NCBI GenBank assembly: GCA_027574665.1
Contig: CM050650.1
Location: 103,699,086 to 103,763,085 of the forward strand
Length of the DNA stretch: 64,000 bases
Direction of reading: 5' to 3'
Source: Rhynochetos jubatus
Taxonomy: Eukaryota; Chordata; Aves; Eurypygiformes; Rhynochetidae
Translations under genes and position numbers: made by a program
The notes under the pieces: generated by a model
Told to the model about the DNA's origin: nothing
Seen by the model: only the letters and a program-made list of their open reading frames with translations
Database searches by the model: none
Shown: positions 12,098 to 24,452 of the stretch, piece after piece
How the letters are laid out: every line of letters starts with the position of its first letter
Numbering within the stretch: position 1 is the first letter of the stretch

Positions 12098-12120
12098 AAC
12101 AGAGATCATGGATCTCTGTT
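12098..12120. repeat. Perfect 10-bp inverted repeat, 3-nt loop
   Basis: AACAGAGATC and GATCTCTGTT flank ATG. Just upstream TAGCTGTAAC occurs twice (12076-12085 and 12091-12100). Confidence 0.8.
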
Positions 12121-12733
12121 GCTCAGAAACTTCGGGGTACCTGAAGTGCTAACACCCAAAACTAATATGGGATGCTTTTGTCTGGTTCTTAAACATCACT
12201 GAGATTAGAATCTCAGCACAAGCTTTGCAAGTATTTTAGACATTGTTATTAATATATTAAAATCCTCATAAAACATTTGAGATTAAATTAATGTACAATA
12301 TACTCAGCTAATTAAGTACAAATCCTTGGCATTATCATAATTGGAGCAAACTTTCATTGATCAGTCTAGCCTAAGGGCAGGATACTGATGCTAGCCCCAT
12401 CCGAATGTTATTGCCTTTTGGAAATTAAACGTTTTTGTTGTGTCAAATGTAAGATGAAGTTATATAATTAAACATCACTTTCAAGACAATAAAAAAGCAG
12501 AAGTCCAGAAAAGACACTAGTCCATATTCAGAGCCTATAATTTCTCAGATTAGTCAACTGAGTTTAAAGAAAAAACAGTTTCTCTCTCTTCTTCAGAACT
12601 ATCTTTTTTTGTTTTCCTTCCAAATCCATTAAATAACGTTTCTGCTATAACTGTCTCTTTCAATCTTAGAATAATAAGAACTTTTCTCTGCTTCCTAACA
12701 AGATACTGGAAGCAACTTTACACTAAAAAATGA

Positions 12734-12749
12734 ATATATATATATATAA
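12734..12749. repeat. (TA)n microsatellite
   Basis: About eight perfect AT units. Confidence 0.85.
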
Positions 12750-13987
12750 TAACAGATTAATTGAGCAGTTTCTCTTTATGATCCAGTCTATGCCAGGAAA
12801 CTGCCACCCTTGGTTTGTTTTTCAGCTTGGATATTCAAATAGAACACAATTTGCTTCAATCATGAGAAGTTTGTTGTAAATGCCGCCTTTTCTTAGAGAG
12901 AACCACACCAAACTCTGCTGACTGACCCCTAAACAGTCACCTAAGTGAGGCTATGAAATTAGAGATTATAAACATGCACATTGTGTGATTTCCACAATTT
13001 TAATGGCCACCATCAGGTTATTTACAAGACGTAACTAAGGGGGAAATTCCTGAAAATTTGAAACTTGGGAGAATATTATTAACAAGGAGATAATATTGAA
13101 ATACTTGCAATAGACAAGTAATGAAAAAGTTATGATCCTGCTTTCAACAGTAAAATGATGAATGATTATACTCATGTTACTCATAAATAAATGTCATAAA
13201 CAACTAGTTTATAATGCTACATTCTCTTAATCACAGAAACACCACTGAATTACTAATCAACAGAAAACAGACATACACAGGTGTGAAATTAGCTGTCTGA
13301 TTTAATACTTAAAAAACTCCACAAAACCAACATTATTTACCGTAGCTATTTTTCAGTACTAATTATTTAAGTATTTCTATTTAAAATATTTTTAATCAAC
13401 GATTTAATTAGGCAAATACCGTTTGATTTCAAAAAGTATCACACCTCAGATGTGGTTGAAAACCAGTAAGGCATAACGTTGGCTAAGATGAAGTCTGAAC
13501 TCCCACTCTATATAATTCTTCATTAATATTTCAGGCTGTTTTAATAACCGTTAAGTCTTTGTGAACTAATTTTATGATGTACTAGTAATAACATGAATCT
13601 GTTAGACTCAGAAATGCTTTGGCTTACATGAAGTTTTACTGTGTAAGTTGTCTAGCCCAGTTTTATGATGTCAATAATACTCCAACAAAAATTCATTTAA
13701 CATCTAAACTACCTGGAGGAATCTGAACGCTTTGAGAATATTCATAAAACATTTCTACACAATTTTTTTATTTTTCTATTTTTTGAAGGCACACAAGATT
13801 TTCTCTAGGATTGTAATTTTAGTTCCATCTGGTCCCATAGCATTAAAATAAATAATTAATTGAATTATTTTTCATGACGGTAAAATAAAATTTCGATGTG
13901 AAATTACATGCTTTCACATAATTACATAGGATGCAAAACCTATAAAAGCAAACAGCTAAATACCAACACTAATTTCAGCAGAATTAA

Positions 13988-13993
13988 GTACTT
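13988..13993 (+). repeat. Probable target-site duplication, left copy
   Basis: GTACTT occurs here and again at 15006-15011, flanking solo LTR 1. One extra T separates it from the LTR's TG at 13995, so a length of 5 or 6 bp is possible. Confidence 0.65.
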
Positions 13994-14135
13994 TTGTCGG
14001 ATTTGTGTGGTGGGGCTTTTTTGGTAGCGGGAGAAGGACCATAGTGGTGGCTCCTGTGAGAAGCTGCTAGAAGCTTCCCGGCTGATGTCAGACCCACCTC
14101 TGGTCATGGCCGAGCCAGTCAACACCAGTGATTGA

Positions 14136-14145
14136 TATATTTAAG
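14136..14145 (+). promoter_or_regulatory. TATA-like box in solo LTR 1
   Basis: TATATTTAAG sits about 140 bp into the LTR, where a U3 promoter is expected. It fixes the plus strand as the sense strand. The LTR 2 equivalent is decayed (GTGTTTAAGC). Confidence 0.55.
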
Positions 14146-14817
14146 AGGGGAAAACAAAATAGGAGAAGCAGCAGCAGCAGAAAGAGGAGTGGAAGGAGAC
14201 AGGAATTGAATGAGAGAGACAACCAGGCAGACACCAAGGTCAGTGTAGAAAGGTGGAGAAGAGGTGGGCTGGAGCCGAGGTTCCCTGGCAGTCCGTGGTG
14301 AGAGGGCAGGCTGTGCCCCTGCAGCCATGGAGGGTCACAGGGGAGCAGAGACCTCCCTGCAGCCCAGGGAGGGACCCCACACCAGAGCAGGGGGATGTGC
14401 CCGAAGAGCCTGTGCCTCCATGGAAAGCCCATGCAGGATCAGGCTGCTCCTGAAGCACCACACACCCGTGGAAAGGACTGACACTGGAGCAGTTAGAGGA
14501 AAAAAACCCGAGTCCTGTGGGAAGGACTCATGTTGGGGAAGTTGGTGGAGGACTGCCTCCTGTGGGAGGGACCCCATGCTGGAGCAGGAGAAGAGTTGAA
14601 GGAGTCCTCCCCCTGAGGAGGAAGGAACGGCAGAGACAACGTGTGATGGACTGACCACAGCCCCCATTCCTCATCCCTCTATGCTGCTGCCAGGGAGGAG
14701 GTACAGAATTCAGGAGCAAAGCTGAGCCTGGGAAGAAGGGAGGAGTGTGGGGGGAAGGTGTTTTTATAGGATGTGTGTTTAGTTCTCATTAACCTGCTCT
14801 GACGTGATTGGTAACAA

Positions 14818-14823
14818 ATTAAA
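14818..14823 (+). promoter_or_regulatory. Polyadenylation signal of solo LTR 1
   Basis: ATTAAA lies shortly before the 'ccccaagcggagtctg' stretch shared with LTR 2, consistent with the R/U5 boundary of this LTR type. Confidence 0.5.
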
Positions 14824-15005
14824 TGGATTTTTATTCCCCAAGCGGAGTCTGTTTTGGCAGTGACCATAATGAGTGAGTGATCCCTCCCTGTCTTTACCTC
14901 AGGCCATGAGCCTTTCCTAATATTTTCTTCTCCACATCCCACTGTGGGAGGAGTGAGCGAGCAGCCATGTGGTGCTGACTTGCTGGCTGGGCCTAAACCA
15001 TGACA

Positions 15006-15011
15006 GTACTT
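15006..15011 (+). repeat. Probable target-site duplication, right copy
   Basis: GTACTT directly follows the LTR's terminal CA and matches 13988-13993. Confidence 0.65.
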
Positions 15012-15200
15012 CTTCATGCATTTTTTGAAATGTGTCATCTTTGAAATTGACCCAGATTAGGAGATCTTTAAATGCTCAGACAGCAACAATAAAGGAAATT
15101 TAAGAATATCTATTCCCTCCTCTTTACCTTATTTTCTGTCCAATGAGAGAGATCACAATATACATATTCTGATCATGCTAATGCAATAATAAGCTGCAGC

Positions 15201-15217
15201 ATAAATAAATAAATAAA
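15201..15217. repeat. (AAAT)4 microsatellite
   Basis: Four near-perfect TAAA units. Confidence 0.85.
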
Positions 15218-16102
15218 ATTGGAAAAAAGACGTATTCATGTTAAAAAGTTAAATTGCATTTGAGAGGGGAAAAGAAATATTCTTTCAAACAAAACCTCAG
15301 GTAAAACCCCAAATTAGCATTGCCTCATGTTACAGGCATTGAATGTGGTGCTTACAATTACCATTCAACTGATATTTCTTTTTCTTAAGCAGGAAAATCG
15401 AGATCAATGGCATCTTCCTGTTGAAACAATAATTAGGATTACAAAAGAACTGGTAGTCCTGAGGAAATCCAGGTGGTTTTTAAGCAGTTTTTCGACTTGC
15501 TTGTCCAGCTAACTAGAAGCCTTAATTCTGCTTTTGAAAAGACCTTTGAAAAGAGTATTATTATTGCTGATACACAAGATCAAATGTTGCAATAAACCTG
15601 TGTTCCTTGTGACTTCATGTCCTTGCCATGACATTTTATTCACACTGTTCAAATTAACAACTTACAAGGGTTTTGCTCATATGAAACGTTTTTCCACAGT
15701 GGAATGAAATGGTTCTGTATAGTTTGCATGGTAGATCTCGTTACTGCAATAGCTCCAAAATCCAATTCAGTTGATTTGGAAATAAGGGTCTATCATGAAA
15801 AAAAGGGATTTTCCTACATAGAATCTAGCAAAAGTTCCGCAGATATACAGACAGGAACAAAGGATAAGAATGGGTTTTGTAAGAAAGAGCTTGGTAATGA
15901 GAACCTGGGACTGAAGAGACCAACTCACAAAATGAACATATTTTTCATCAAGTAAGGTAACAAGTACCAGGAAGTAACAAGCACAGAATCAAAGTGCTAA
16001 GCTTAAAATAATTACACTGAAATGGCATACAGAAACACTGTGAAGCTGAAAAAAATATCAACAGATCCAGAGAAAGAAGAAAATATACATATGAGAATTT
16101 AA

Positions 16103-16179
16103 TGGTGGGTTTTATTTGGTTTGGGGTTTTTTTTGTGTGTGTGGTTTTTTTGTGGGTTTTTTTTTTTTTTTTTTTTTTT
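16103..16179. repeat. T-rich tract with GGG/GTGT interruptions and T23 run
   Basis: Blocks of GGG, GGGG and GTGTGTGTGG alternate with T runs, ending in 23 uninterrupted T's (16157-16179). It is probably not a retropseudogene poly-A tail because no coding-like sequence lies upstream on the minus strand. Confidence 0.85.
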
Positions 16180-16661
16180 AATTCTGTAAGCATTGGCATT
16201 GCAAAACATCTGCAGAAGTTCACATATGCACGGCCACAAATGAACGCTCAATTCAAGCATACTGAAACACTGAAGCTCTTCGGAAGTACTACTAACTTCA
16301 TATGAATTCCCTGGAGATAGTATGTTCAGAGTATAGCTAAATGAAATACTCATTCACAGCAGGAGGTTGGTCTAAGTCTGGGAAACACAGCATCAATACT
16401 GTATATGAAAATTGAGAGAAGCATGACTCAGACGTTTATTTTTTTGCAAGACGGAGAACTTAAAATATACAACAGTAGGAAGCGAAAGATCAGGATCTCG
16501 GTATGTGTCACCATGGCTCAGCCAAAATCAAAGGAATCTCACTGTTTTTTATCAATTATTTGGCTCAAGATCTTCCAATCTGTGGGTAATAACACAACTG
16601 GAGACAGAGCCAGTAATTAAGGGAATGCAATCGGATTCAAAAGGTTTTCCATTATTTTTTT

Positions 16662-16980
16662 GTGACTGGATGAGCAGATGGCAAATGCAGCTTAACACAG
16701 AAAAAATGTGGGATAATTAGCAGGGAAACCAAACACTAAGTTAGAGAATATGTACTAAATGGAAATCTCATCTAGCAAGCTAATCAAGACAGGAATTTGG
16801 GGGTTATTATGAAAAATAATTAAAACCATCAAATCATTTCACAGCTGCTGGAAAAAAGAAGGCAAAGATGATAGCAGGATACATTATTAGATAGATACAC
16901 CACAAAGTAAAGTGATATTATTAGTGTTCAAGGTGTTTATTAAGAACCATCTAGAATACTCCACCTGGTTCTGGCAGGCA
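16662..16980 (+). mobile_element. Ancient CR1-type LINE fragment (ORF2)
   Basis: The plus strand carries the order of motifs seen in the C-terminal third of CR1-clade ORF2: 'gcagatggcaaatgcagctt'-'aacacagaaaa', then 'gaatttgggggttattatg', 'tttcacagctgctgg', 'gcaaagatgatagcaggata', and 'ccatctagaatactccacct' with 'ggttctggcaggc'. In the usual element these encode FNxxK, DLGV, A-KKA..ML.GI, and LEYC.QFW-like motifs. Stops and indels break all frames. It is far more diverged than the other CR1 copies in the window. Confidence 0.72.
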
Positions 16981-17199
16981 TGGGAGTGCGTGGCAAGGCA
17001 GTGCATTACAGATCAAAGTGTCGTGTGCTACTGGTATTCCCCGAGTACCAGGCTCCTAGTCCTACTGAGACCGAGCCTCTCCCATTTTCATTTATGACGT
17101 GACAAATTCCACCCAAACCAAGGTAGGTTCTGTTGTTTCCACTGCTCTTACAATGCTGATTCAGAGTCTCAGTCTTGGATGGTCAAAGCCATCCTGCTA

Positions 17200-17460
17200 A
17201 ATTGCAATCCACATTTATTCATGGCCAGTTTCTTCTTATGCTTCAATATCATTTAGACTATATTGCCCTTTTTCTTCTTGCTGTTTACCTCCTCGATATA
17301 TTTATAGAGAGCAATCCTATCCCTTCTTGGCCTTCCCCTTGCTGTGTATAACTCGTCAACCCATTATATTTTCTTTTGTAAAGTAAGTACTCCTCTTTCT
17401 TGATCACCACAGTAGCCCTATAAACTCAAGTGCTCACTTCTACTCCAGCACAGATTTCTG
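17200..17460 (-). mobile_element. Ancient CR1 fragment, opposite orientation
   Basis: Antisense CR1 is recognisable from 'cttgctgtttacctcctcga', 'tatttatagagagcaatcct', 'tcttggccttccccttgctg' and 'atcaccacagtagccct'. It faces the ancient plus-strand piece 220 bp to the left. No reading frame survives. Boundaries are approximate. Confidence 0.68.
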
Positions 17461-20024
17461 CTCTGTGAATAGGTCTCTATGCTTGCAAGAGTCACTTATG
17501 ACACTGATATCGATGTTCACAAGCAAGGAGCCCAAGGAAAGGGTCATGCTTAGCTGTCACAGCAGCCAACAAGTCGGTCCGAGTGACTACTGGGAGCAAA
17601 TGCAGAACCTAAGGGCAATGCATTAGCTCAGACATCGGTGTGAATTGCAGTATCTGACCCAGGCTGGGGGAAGAGGCAGATGGGTATGGGGCACTGAGCT
17701 CCAGAGTGTCCCACTGGAGAAAGGGAGGTGGAAAGGGTTGGGACGGCAGGACTGGGAGGCTCTGTGTTGAACTGGGAGTCAGGGGTAGGAACTTGGATCA
17801 AGGCTGGGGGCAGGGAGTGGGGGCACTGTGAGAGAGGAGATATGTGACTGCATGTGTAGCAGGACTCATTTGCGGTATCAGAGAGGGGTATATGGTAGGA
17901 AGTTCCTTTGGGGCTGGGAAGAATGGTGTTGCTTTAGAGTAAATTCAGAAATACTGGGGAGGCTCTATAGTAGTGTTGGTGCCATTAACCTGGAGTCCAT
18001 TTGTGGACAAGGACACACACATCCAAGCTGCTCCCTTGCTCCCACTTAATTCTCTTTTAAAATTTTGCTCTAATAGGAAGATTAAATATATGTGACCGAA
18101 CTGTCTGGATATTTGGCAGTTCTCTGACTCTCCTACACACTATTCCCCCCCACCTTCTCCTACTGTCCTGCATTTCAACAGGGAGCCTGACACCTAGAAG
18201 ACAAGTTGCTAAAAGATCCAGGAACACTGGCATCTGGGCAAAGGAAACAGAAACGCAGATTCAGACCCCATTGGAAAAGCAGCCGTAGAAGCTCAACAAC
18301 TCTCGGTCCCCCAATCAGCACAAGTATTATGTTGAAATCAGCTATCACACAAGCTGCTCCTTCCCCAGCAGCTGGGATTTAGGGGACATGGGAGAGAGCC
18401 AAGTGTACTGTGAATAGGGAGGCTTAGCAGATGTTAGAGGAAATGGAGATATTACTTGGGGTGGGAGGAAGGTTATTTATAAGGAACAGGAGGAGAGAGG
18501 ACCAGGCTACTGTAACACAGGAACACAGGTCATGAATCTGTAATGATACTTTCATTAGTTACAGCCTTAAAGAACTTTCTTCATTTCCAAATACAATGTG
18601 GCATTGGAGCGTTCAGCATAAACCTAACTTTAAACTAGTGGATTACTACGAATCATCAAAGCCACTACGTTCAGAAGAATGTTAATATAATGATTTATAT
18701 ATACCAGGTGTTACAGTATGATTGAAGAATAGAACATACATTTAAAGGTTTTCTTTGACTGCATCTTTTAAGTTTACACACAATTAGTGATCTTAAAGTA
18801 CTTTTTAATCAATATTGAAAAATCACAGTAAATTATTTTTTACCAGAACAGAGAATCTTTAAATTTCTGTTCTTCAGAACATTTCCCTAGAGCTTGACTG
18901 TCCTTTGGAGTACTTTCAACCCACATCTACAAGAAAGAATAAGACCTTTACCATACATTTTTGTATGCCAACTATTTCTTTCTTGTTCCTTTATCTGCTT
19001 CCTCTTTTCTACCCAGTAGGTGGGAAACATGCAGTCTTATCTTCATATAACAATGCAACCATAAATTTACCTGTACTGAGTAAAGTGGTACTTTGCTTCT
19101 GTTATTGTCAGTCATCTGATTAGTACTTCACTGGAGCAATGGGAATGAAACTGCTTCTGAGGCATATTTCACCCCCAGGATGCTTCAAGGTTCACATACT
19201 TGCATAAAATTACATTGCCATTTTTCTTTGAGAATTACATATTTATTTGTACAAATTAAGACTGGTTTTCAAGCAACATTCTGATTCATGGATACCTTAT
19301 GTAATTAGCATGACTTACAAGATAGGTTAGTTAACACAAATCAGAATTTCTAACCAATGTTGAAGTTCAATTGCTTTTATCTACAACTGGAGTGAAAGTA
19401 AAACATTAACCCATTTTGTAGATTAAATTACACCAAACTTGGACTAAGCTGAAATGTTAAACCTCAGTTTATCAGAAAGGCAACATTCTTTGTACTGTTT
19501 TAGTTTGTGAAAGTCAGTTTTGCTGCTTCTGTTTCTCAAGACTCCTCTCTCCCCAACAAATAAGCTTACTAGCCACTTCTGTGATGCTATGTAGTTCCTA
19601 TGAAAACTGATGACCATGTACATCATGGGAAAAAGCCCAGTCCAGGAAACCTGTTCCATAAAAAGAGCATGGCTACAAGGAAGGCCTCTAAAAGGCATTC
19701 AAGCTGGACCAGTTCACACAGTTCAGTGTCTATCACAAAGAAAAGTATTCCAACAAGCAAATCCCTGAAACATGGCTGATCCAACCTGATACAGAAATCA
19801 TTCCTTCTTGTTATGTAATGTTAAAAAAAAATTCAAAATCTACGAGTTTTTGGTCTCGCAGGAAATTCTTTCCCCAATCATGGAATATGCAATAAACACC
19901 ATAGCTCTTCCTCAGAGAAATCAACTATAGTAAAGGTGTCTTTCACAGGCATGATGAAGCCTGCAGTATGTTACATATTATTTAAGCAAATTCATGTTTT
20001 TATTATACAACAAGAAGGTTCCTA
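17461..20024. other. Non-coding stretch with a G-rich patch
   Basis: No gene recognised. Between about 17655 and 17830 the plus strand is unusually G-rich and pyrimidine-poor, with many GGG/GGGG runs. The rest is AT-rich. Confidence 0.5.
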
Positions 20025-20085
20025 AATCACAGAATAGTCAGAGTTAGAAGGGACCTCTGGAGATCATCTAGCCCAACCCCCTCAC
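20025..20085 (-). mobile_element. CR1 3'-tail stub
   Basis: 'atcacagaatagtcagagtt' followed by 'agaagggacctctggagatc' and 'tctagcccaaccccct' is the reversed CR1 3' end. Only about 60 bp remains. Confidence 0.88.
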
Positions 20086-23000
20086 CATATCAAATGCTGT
20101 TTATATTTTCATTACTGTTTCTGTTATGGCCTTGTAATGTTATTTTTGTAAACAATTTTCTCAGGTGGAAAATGAGAGGAAGCAGGAAACAGACATTCTG
20201 CTTTAATAAAAAAAAAATAAATAAACTGCAAAAGGCTGCTGCAATCTGTTATGTCTCTCCCTTTGGCCCTTAGTCTACATAGTGTTGGCTACTTTTCTGG
20301 TAGTCACTCAAAGCTGTCACTCTTTTCCTACCAGCCCAGCAGCCAGACAGACTGGTTTAATATAAAGGTTCCCCCAAAAAGCAGCTGCATTTTCCTTCCT
20401 CTAAGAAATCAGAGCAAAGAGCACTGTGTTTGAGTTAGGTATGTTTTACAAAACTCTGGTGCAATTAAAATCTAACATAAAATAATGCCTTGTGCTCAAA
20501 GGTTCTTAGAAGTGCTTCCACTGTTTCATCTCCAGTGGGCACCATCAAGTGATTTCATTTTATTTTTTTATGTTGACATAACTGTTAAACAAGTAGTTAG
20601 TGAAAGCACAGTGATTTTTCTGAATGTGAACAAGTGGCCATTGTGGAATATAAATGTTATGGTCATGTGGGTATGGGTCAGAATGCCTTAACATACATTT
20701 TTATAAAGAGCTTAAAAAAAACCCAACTTCCCGTAACTGATATTTCGCTGAAAGCCTATACATGAGCTAGGACATGGCAATGTCTTCAGGGGAATAATGG
20801 AAAGAAATATTCCTCCCTTCGCTTCTTGCTATCAGTGGTGGTCACTTGCTTCTAATTTCATGGACTAAATTAGGTCAACAACACAGCCAAAGGCATAAGA
20901 AAAAAAGAAAACTTTCTGCTCAGGGAAAGGAAATAATAATGATTAATAATCATATTAATGAACATTACGAAAGTTACAGAAAGGCTTCTTGCTCCTTGGG
21001 TACAGACTAGGTATCTCTCTACCTGCCTTTCATGTAATTTTTTCTTTCCTGAACGATCACGAAGAAAGCTGACGTGCTGGCTAGCACCATACACCTTCGG
21101 TAAGGTGACGGGGGGGAGCGGGCTCCGGAAAATTAGCTCCACAATCCTATTTGCTGGAATATCACACCCTTCTACGAGAATAATCTTATTAAATTTATTT
21201 GTTTAATCTGTCATTATGAAGCTAAAACAATACTGTTACAAATCAACTGAGACCATATTAATATATTAGATTGCAGTGGCTGAGGAATAAAGTAGGCGTT
21301 TATAAAACAGGAATCATGATATTCAAGTTTTGTTAAAATGGCATACAAAAAGGTCATTAAATTATATTAGGCTTGTAGGAAAAATGATAGGTGCTATCAT
21401 TTAAATTTCATAACACCTACCTCGGATTCCTGCCAGTTACCAGAGCGATATTGGACAAAAAAAATCTATCAATTTAAAATATTCCAAGTCTAAGATAATC
21501 TACTCTCTTCCCCCTCACCTGAAGTAAAGCACACGTTATGATCTTCTCTTCACTGCACACGTGCTATCTGGAGTGAGAAGGTAGCTGTTGATACGCCTGT
21601 AGGTGATGGCACGGGCAAGGCAAAGTGATGCTGCCTGGTGCGTGGCACGCACACACACAAGATGGTAGAGGTGGTAAGGAGCTACACAAAGCAATCAGGT
21701 CACCCGAGCATGGAGGGCACCAAGACTGCGAAGGCTACGACAGCAGCCACCACTGCCTCTCTCAGCTTGCAGAGGATGTGGTATGATCAACCGTCTTCGA
21801 TGCAAGGCGTCATACCAAGCTTACCATGCCAGACAAGTGCTTTTAAGAGCTGTAATTTAAAATATACCAGTGTCTCCAGAGAAAAGTGTTTTCCTTCCTG
21901 CAAGTGCACTTCTCTGCTTTCTCTCACTTTCATTCCTCCCCCATACGACACTAACCGAAAGTCCAAAATGTACAAATGAACCAGTGATGGGCTTGACATT
22001 CAATATCTGGCAATTCCCACTGAGATAGCAAATGGCACTTCATGTTACCGGGAAGTGAACATTCCTCAGAGGATCCCAGCATATGTCTCACAAACCACAC
22101 TTAAAATTGAGGGTTTTGTCACGGCAGTGCAGCAAGCTAGCTTAGACCATTTTAAGTCAGATCTTTGAAATTTCTGTTGTAAAGACAAAGGAATATTTTA
22201 AAAGATAAGTCCTAATAAGTTTAATCAATACATTAGAATTTCAAGGCAGGGTGGTTTTTTTGCATATATAGTCCACAAAGGAATGTAGCATCATGTTTAT
22301 GGCACAAGTGTTCCATGCAAATATGTATTAACCTTTCCACATAAAGGCTAACATGAATATTTAGATACTTTATTCACAATTTAACACTAATTTTTCTCAT
22401 AGATTCTACCATATATCATAGGAAGGTAACAGGCAAAAATGAAATGATAACATAAATGGGAGAAACTGCACCTGTACAGATATCAAAACCATTTATGTAC
22501 ACTGAAAAAGCAATAGTATGTGGAGCTGTTGTGCTCAAACGTAACGCACTCTGAGATAGCAAATAAAAAGATGGTTACTGTATACACTTAAAGATTAAAA
22601 AAGCAACTGTAAGATAAATGATGTCTTATATTTTGTTTTCCTACTTCACTAATAAAATTCAGCAATTCTTACCCATGACAGCACAATTTGCTCTATCAGA
22701 TTGCAAAGAAAACAAGAATTACTTGAATGCCTACACCTTCTCAGAACACTAATAGTGACTTAACTGTGCTGATTCTTGTTTACAGACAAACAGATAAAGA
22801 GGTCTTTAAAGGGTTAGGAGAAAAGCAACTACAGTGGCATATGAAGAGGGGTACTGAGTGTATTTTTCTCTACTTTAAGAGCTAAAAGAAAATATTCTGA
22901 AGTCAGATTGACGTCCCCTACTTTGTCAAGTTGCTTGGGTGATATGTATAGGCTTTGGCCTTTTTCAGTCTTCTAATTCTAGTCTTTCTGAACTGAGAGA

Positions 23001-24447
23001 CACATAAACCCAAAACAGAGAGGCTTTTGCAGTACCTGAGGTCACGAGGTAGAACAGGTGCAGATGGTGAGGCTACCAACGCCAGCAGGGTGAAAGGTAT
23101 CATTCATAACCACGGCAGTGTCAGAACCTTGCGAATCAAAGCCACTGGCTCCTACCTCCTTATTTGTCTGGTTTAGAAAAGGTCACTAGTACTTCATCTG
23201 ATGGCAGCAAGTAATCGTGGAAACTAAAACTGAGTTTTCCGTGACTAGAAAGTGCAGAATTTTTCCTAAATTATAAGGTGATTTGAATTTGAAGTCCAAT
23301 ACGTTTGATTAGACAAGAAAATTTTATTTGGCTAATAGTTTTTAGTTTTGTGAACACAGCACGCTAGAGAACAGCAGACAATTCCATCTGGTATCTGCAC
23401 AATAACAGCTCTAGAGCTGTGATATACACATACTACATTCTTTACCCAAATGAATGACACAAAGATTGCTTGTCATAAGTGAAGTCAGTGAACGTTATAT
23501 GGAAAAGACATCAGAACAAAGGAGATAATTTGCAGATGATGTTAGTTCTGTGCGAATAAGAGTGATATTTTATCAGTGCCGAGTCAGAACAATAGAAATA
23601 ATTTGCAGATAAAGTTTGAGAGAAAAGCAAGGAAAAAAAATGGTATTTTTATCACAGTTAAAGTCTAAAGTTTGTGATGATTACTTTCCTGAAAGATTAG
23701 GATGATTCATTGCAAAAAGAGGAAGCTAAATAAATAATTCCTCTTCACCCAAAAATGTGTCGGAGGAAACCCATGGGGATTGGAAACATATTGTTCCATA
23801 AGCCGGGGCTACAACAGCATTTTATTTCTGTTTCCAATTATGTCCTGACTCCTTACATACCTATTACTGTATTCTAGGTTCTCCCTGTGCACCCAGTCCC
23901 TCACCTAGCAATTCCAGTTTCCTTCCCTCCCCCTTTTCCCTATATTTCCCTAAACCCAGCTCACTCTTTCTCCCAGGCTTGTTAATAGCTGCTGTTGAGC
24001 CACGTGCCAGTACTGTGTGCCTTCTGGCCCCCGGGCACACACCTGTTGCTCACACAGCTGACTTCGGAGCTCAGACTGAAGTCTTTCTGTCAATCTGATC
24101 CAATTTGGGTCTCTTCCCTTCCCTAACTGCCTAGCTGTGCTTACAAAAAAATACAAACCTTCATATCTTTGAGATTATGAGTTTACAAGGGTTTTTACTG
24201 GGCAAGGAAGGCCAGTCTGTTCTTCTGGGAGGTCCCTAATTGGCATTAGGGAGAGCATCCCAGTTCTCCCAACCACCAAAGCCAGTCAGACATCAGAACG
24301 TCCACAGCAGCAACAGGTGTGTCGTCCTGTCATGGACTGCACTGATCATGAACAGGCTGCTCAACAGGTATCCCCAAAACAGCTCCAAGCAGATGACTTC
24401 CTTCACCTTATACTCCCTTTCACCGCCTCCCCAAGCTCTTCCCTTTT
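20086..24447. other. Non-coding stretch with two CpG-rich pockets
   Basis: No gene or transposon recognised. CpG density rises sharply at about 21050-21130 and 21535-21815 compared with the depleted surroundings. A minus-strand frame is open for about 110 codons across the first pocket, but it has no homology I recognise. Confidence 0.45.
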
Positions 24448-24452
24448 ACCAC
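24448..24452 (+). repeat. Target-site duplication, left copy (ACCAC)
   Basis: ACCAC directly precedes the TG of LTR 2 and recurs at 25588-25592. Confidence 0.75.

Larger units (their letters stand above)
11418..13987. other. AT-rich non-coding stretch
   Basis: No gene seen. Near 11500-11570 the phrase 'cacatctgcaaacttcttct' may be a trace of old antisense CR1. The stretch also has a perfect hairpin (12098-12120) and a (TA)n run (12734-12749). Confidence 0.5.
13995..15005 (+). mobile_element. Solo LTR 1 of an avian endogenous retrovirus (about 1.01 kb)
   Basis: The element starts TGTCGGATTTGTGTGG and ends CTAAACCATGACA, and is flanked by GTACTT on both sides. Its body matches LTR 2 (24453-25587) in order: 'ttttggtagcgg', 'gctagaagcttcc', a TATA-like box, a GC-rich region of repeated 'tgggagggacccc..ctggagcag' units, an ATTAAA polyadenylation signal, 'ccccaagcggagtctgtttt', and a 'gtgagtgatccctccctgtc' U5. 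No gag, pol or env sequence is present, so it is a solo LTR left by recombination between the two LTRs of a provirus. The ORFs on both strands (up to about 119 codons) are by-products of its GC-rich repeats. Class assignment (ERVL-like or ERVK-like) is uncertain. Confidence 0.88.
15012..16661. other. AT-rich non-coding stretch
   Basis: No gene or transposon recognised. It contains (AAAT)4 at 15201-15217 and a strong T-rich tract at 16103-16179. Confidence 0.5.

Noticed and set aside
14088-15038. Several 60-119-codon ORFs
   Set aside because: They fall within solo LTR 1, which has no internal coding sequence.
16157-16179. T23 run as the poly-A tail of a minus-strand processed pseudogene
   Set aside because: No coding-like sequence precedes it on the minus strand, and the neighbouring GGG/GTGT blocks suggest simple-sequence expansion.
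20870-21142. 90-codon minus-strand ORF over a CpG pocket as a gene
   Set aside because: Its second half becomes hydrophobic AT-rich translation and no homology is recognised. The CpG pocket is noted separately.
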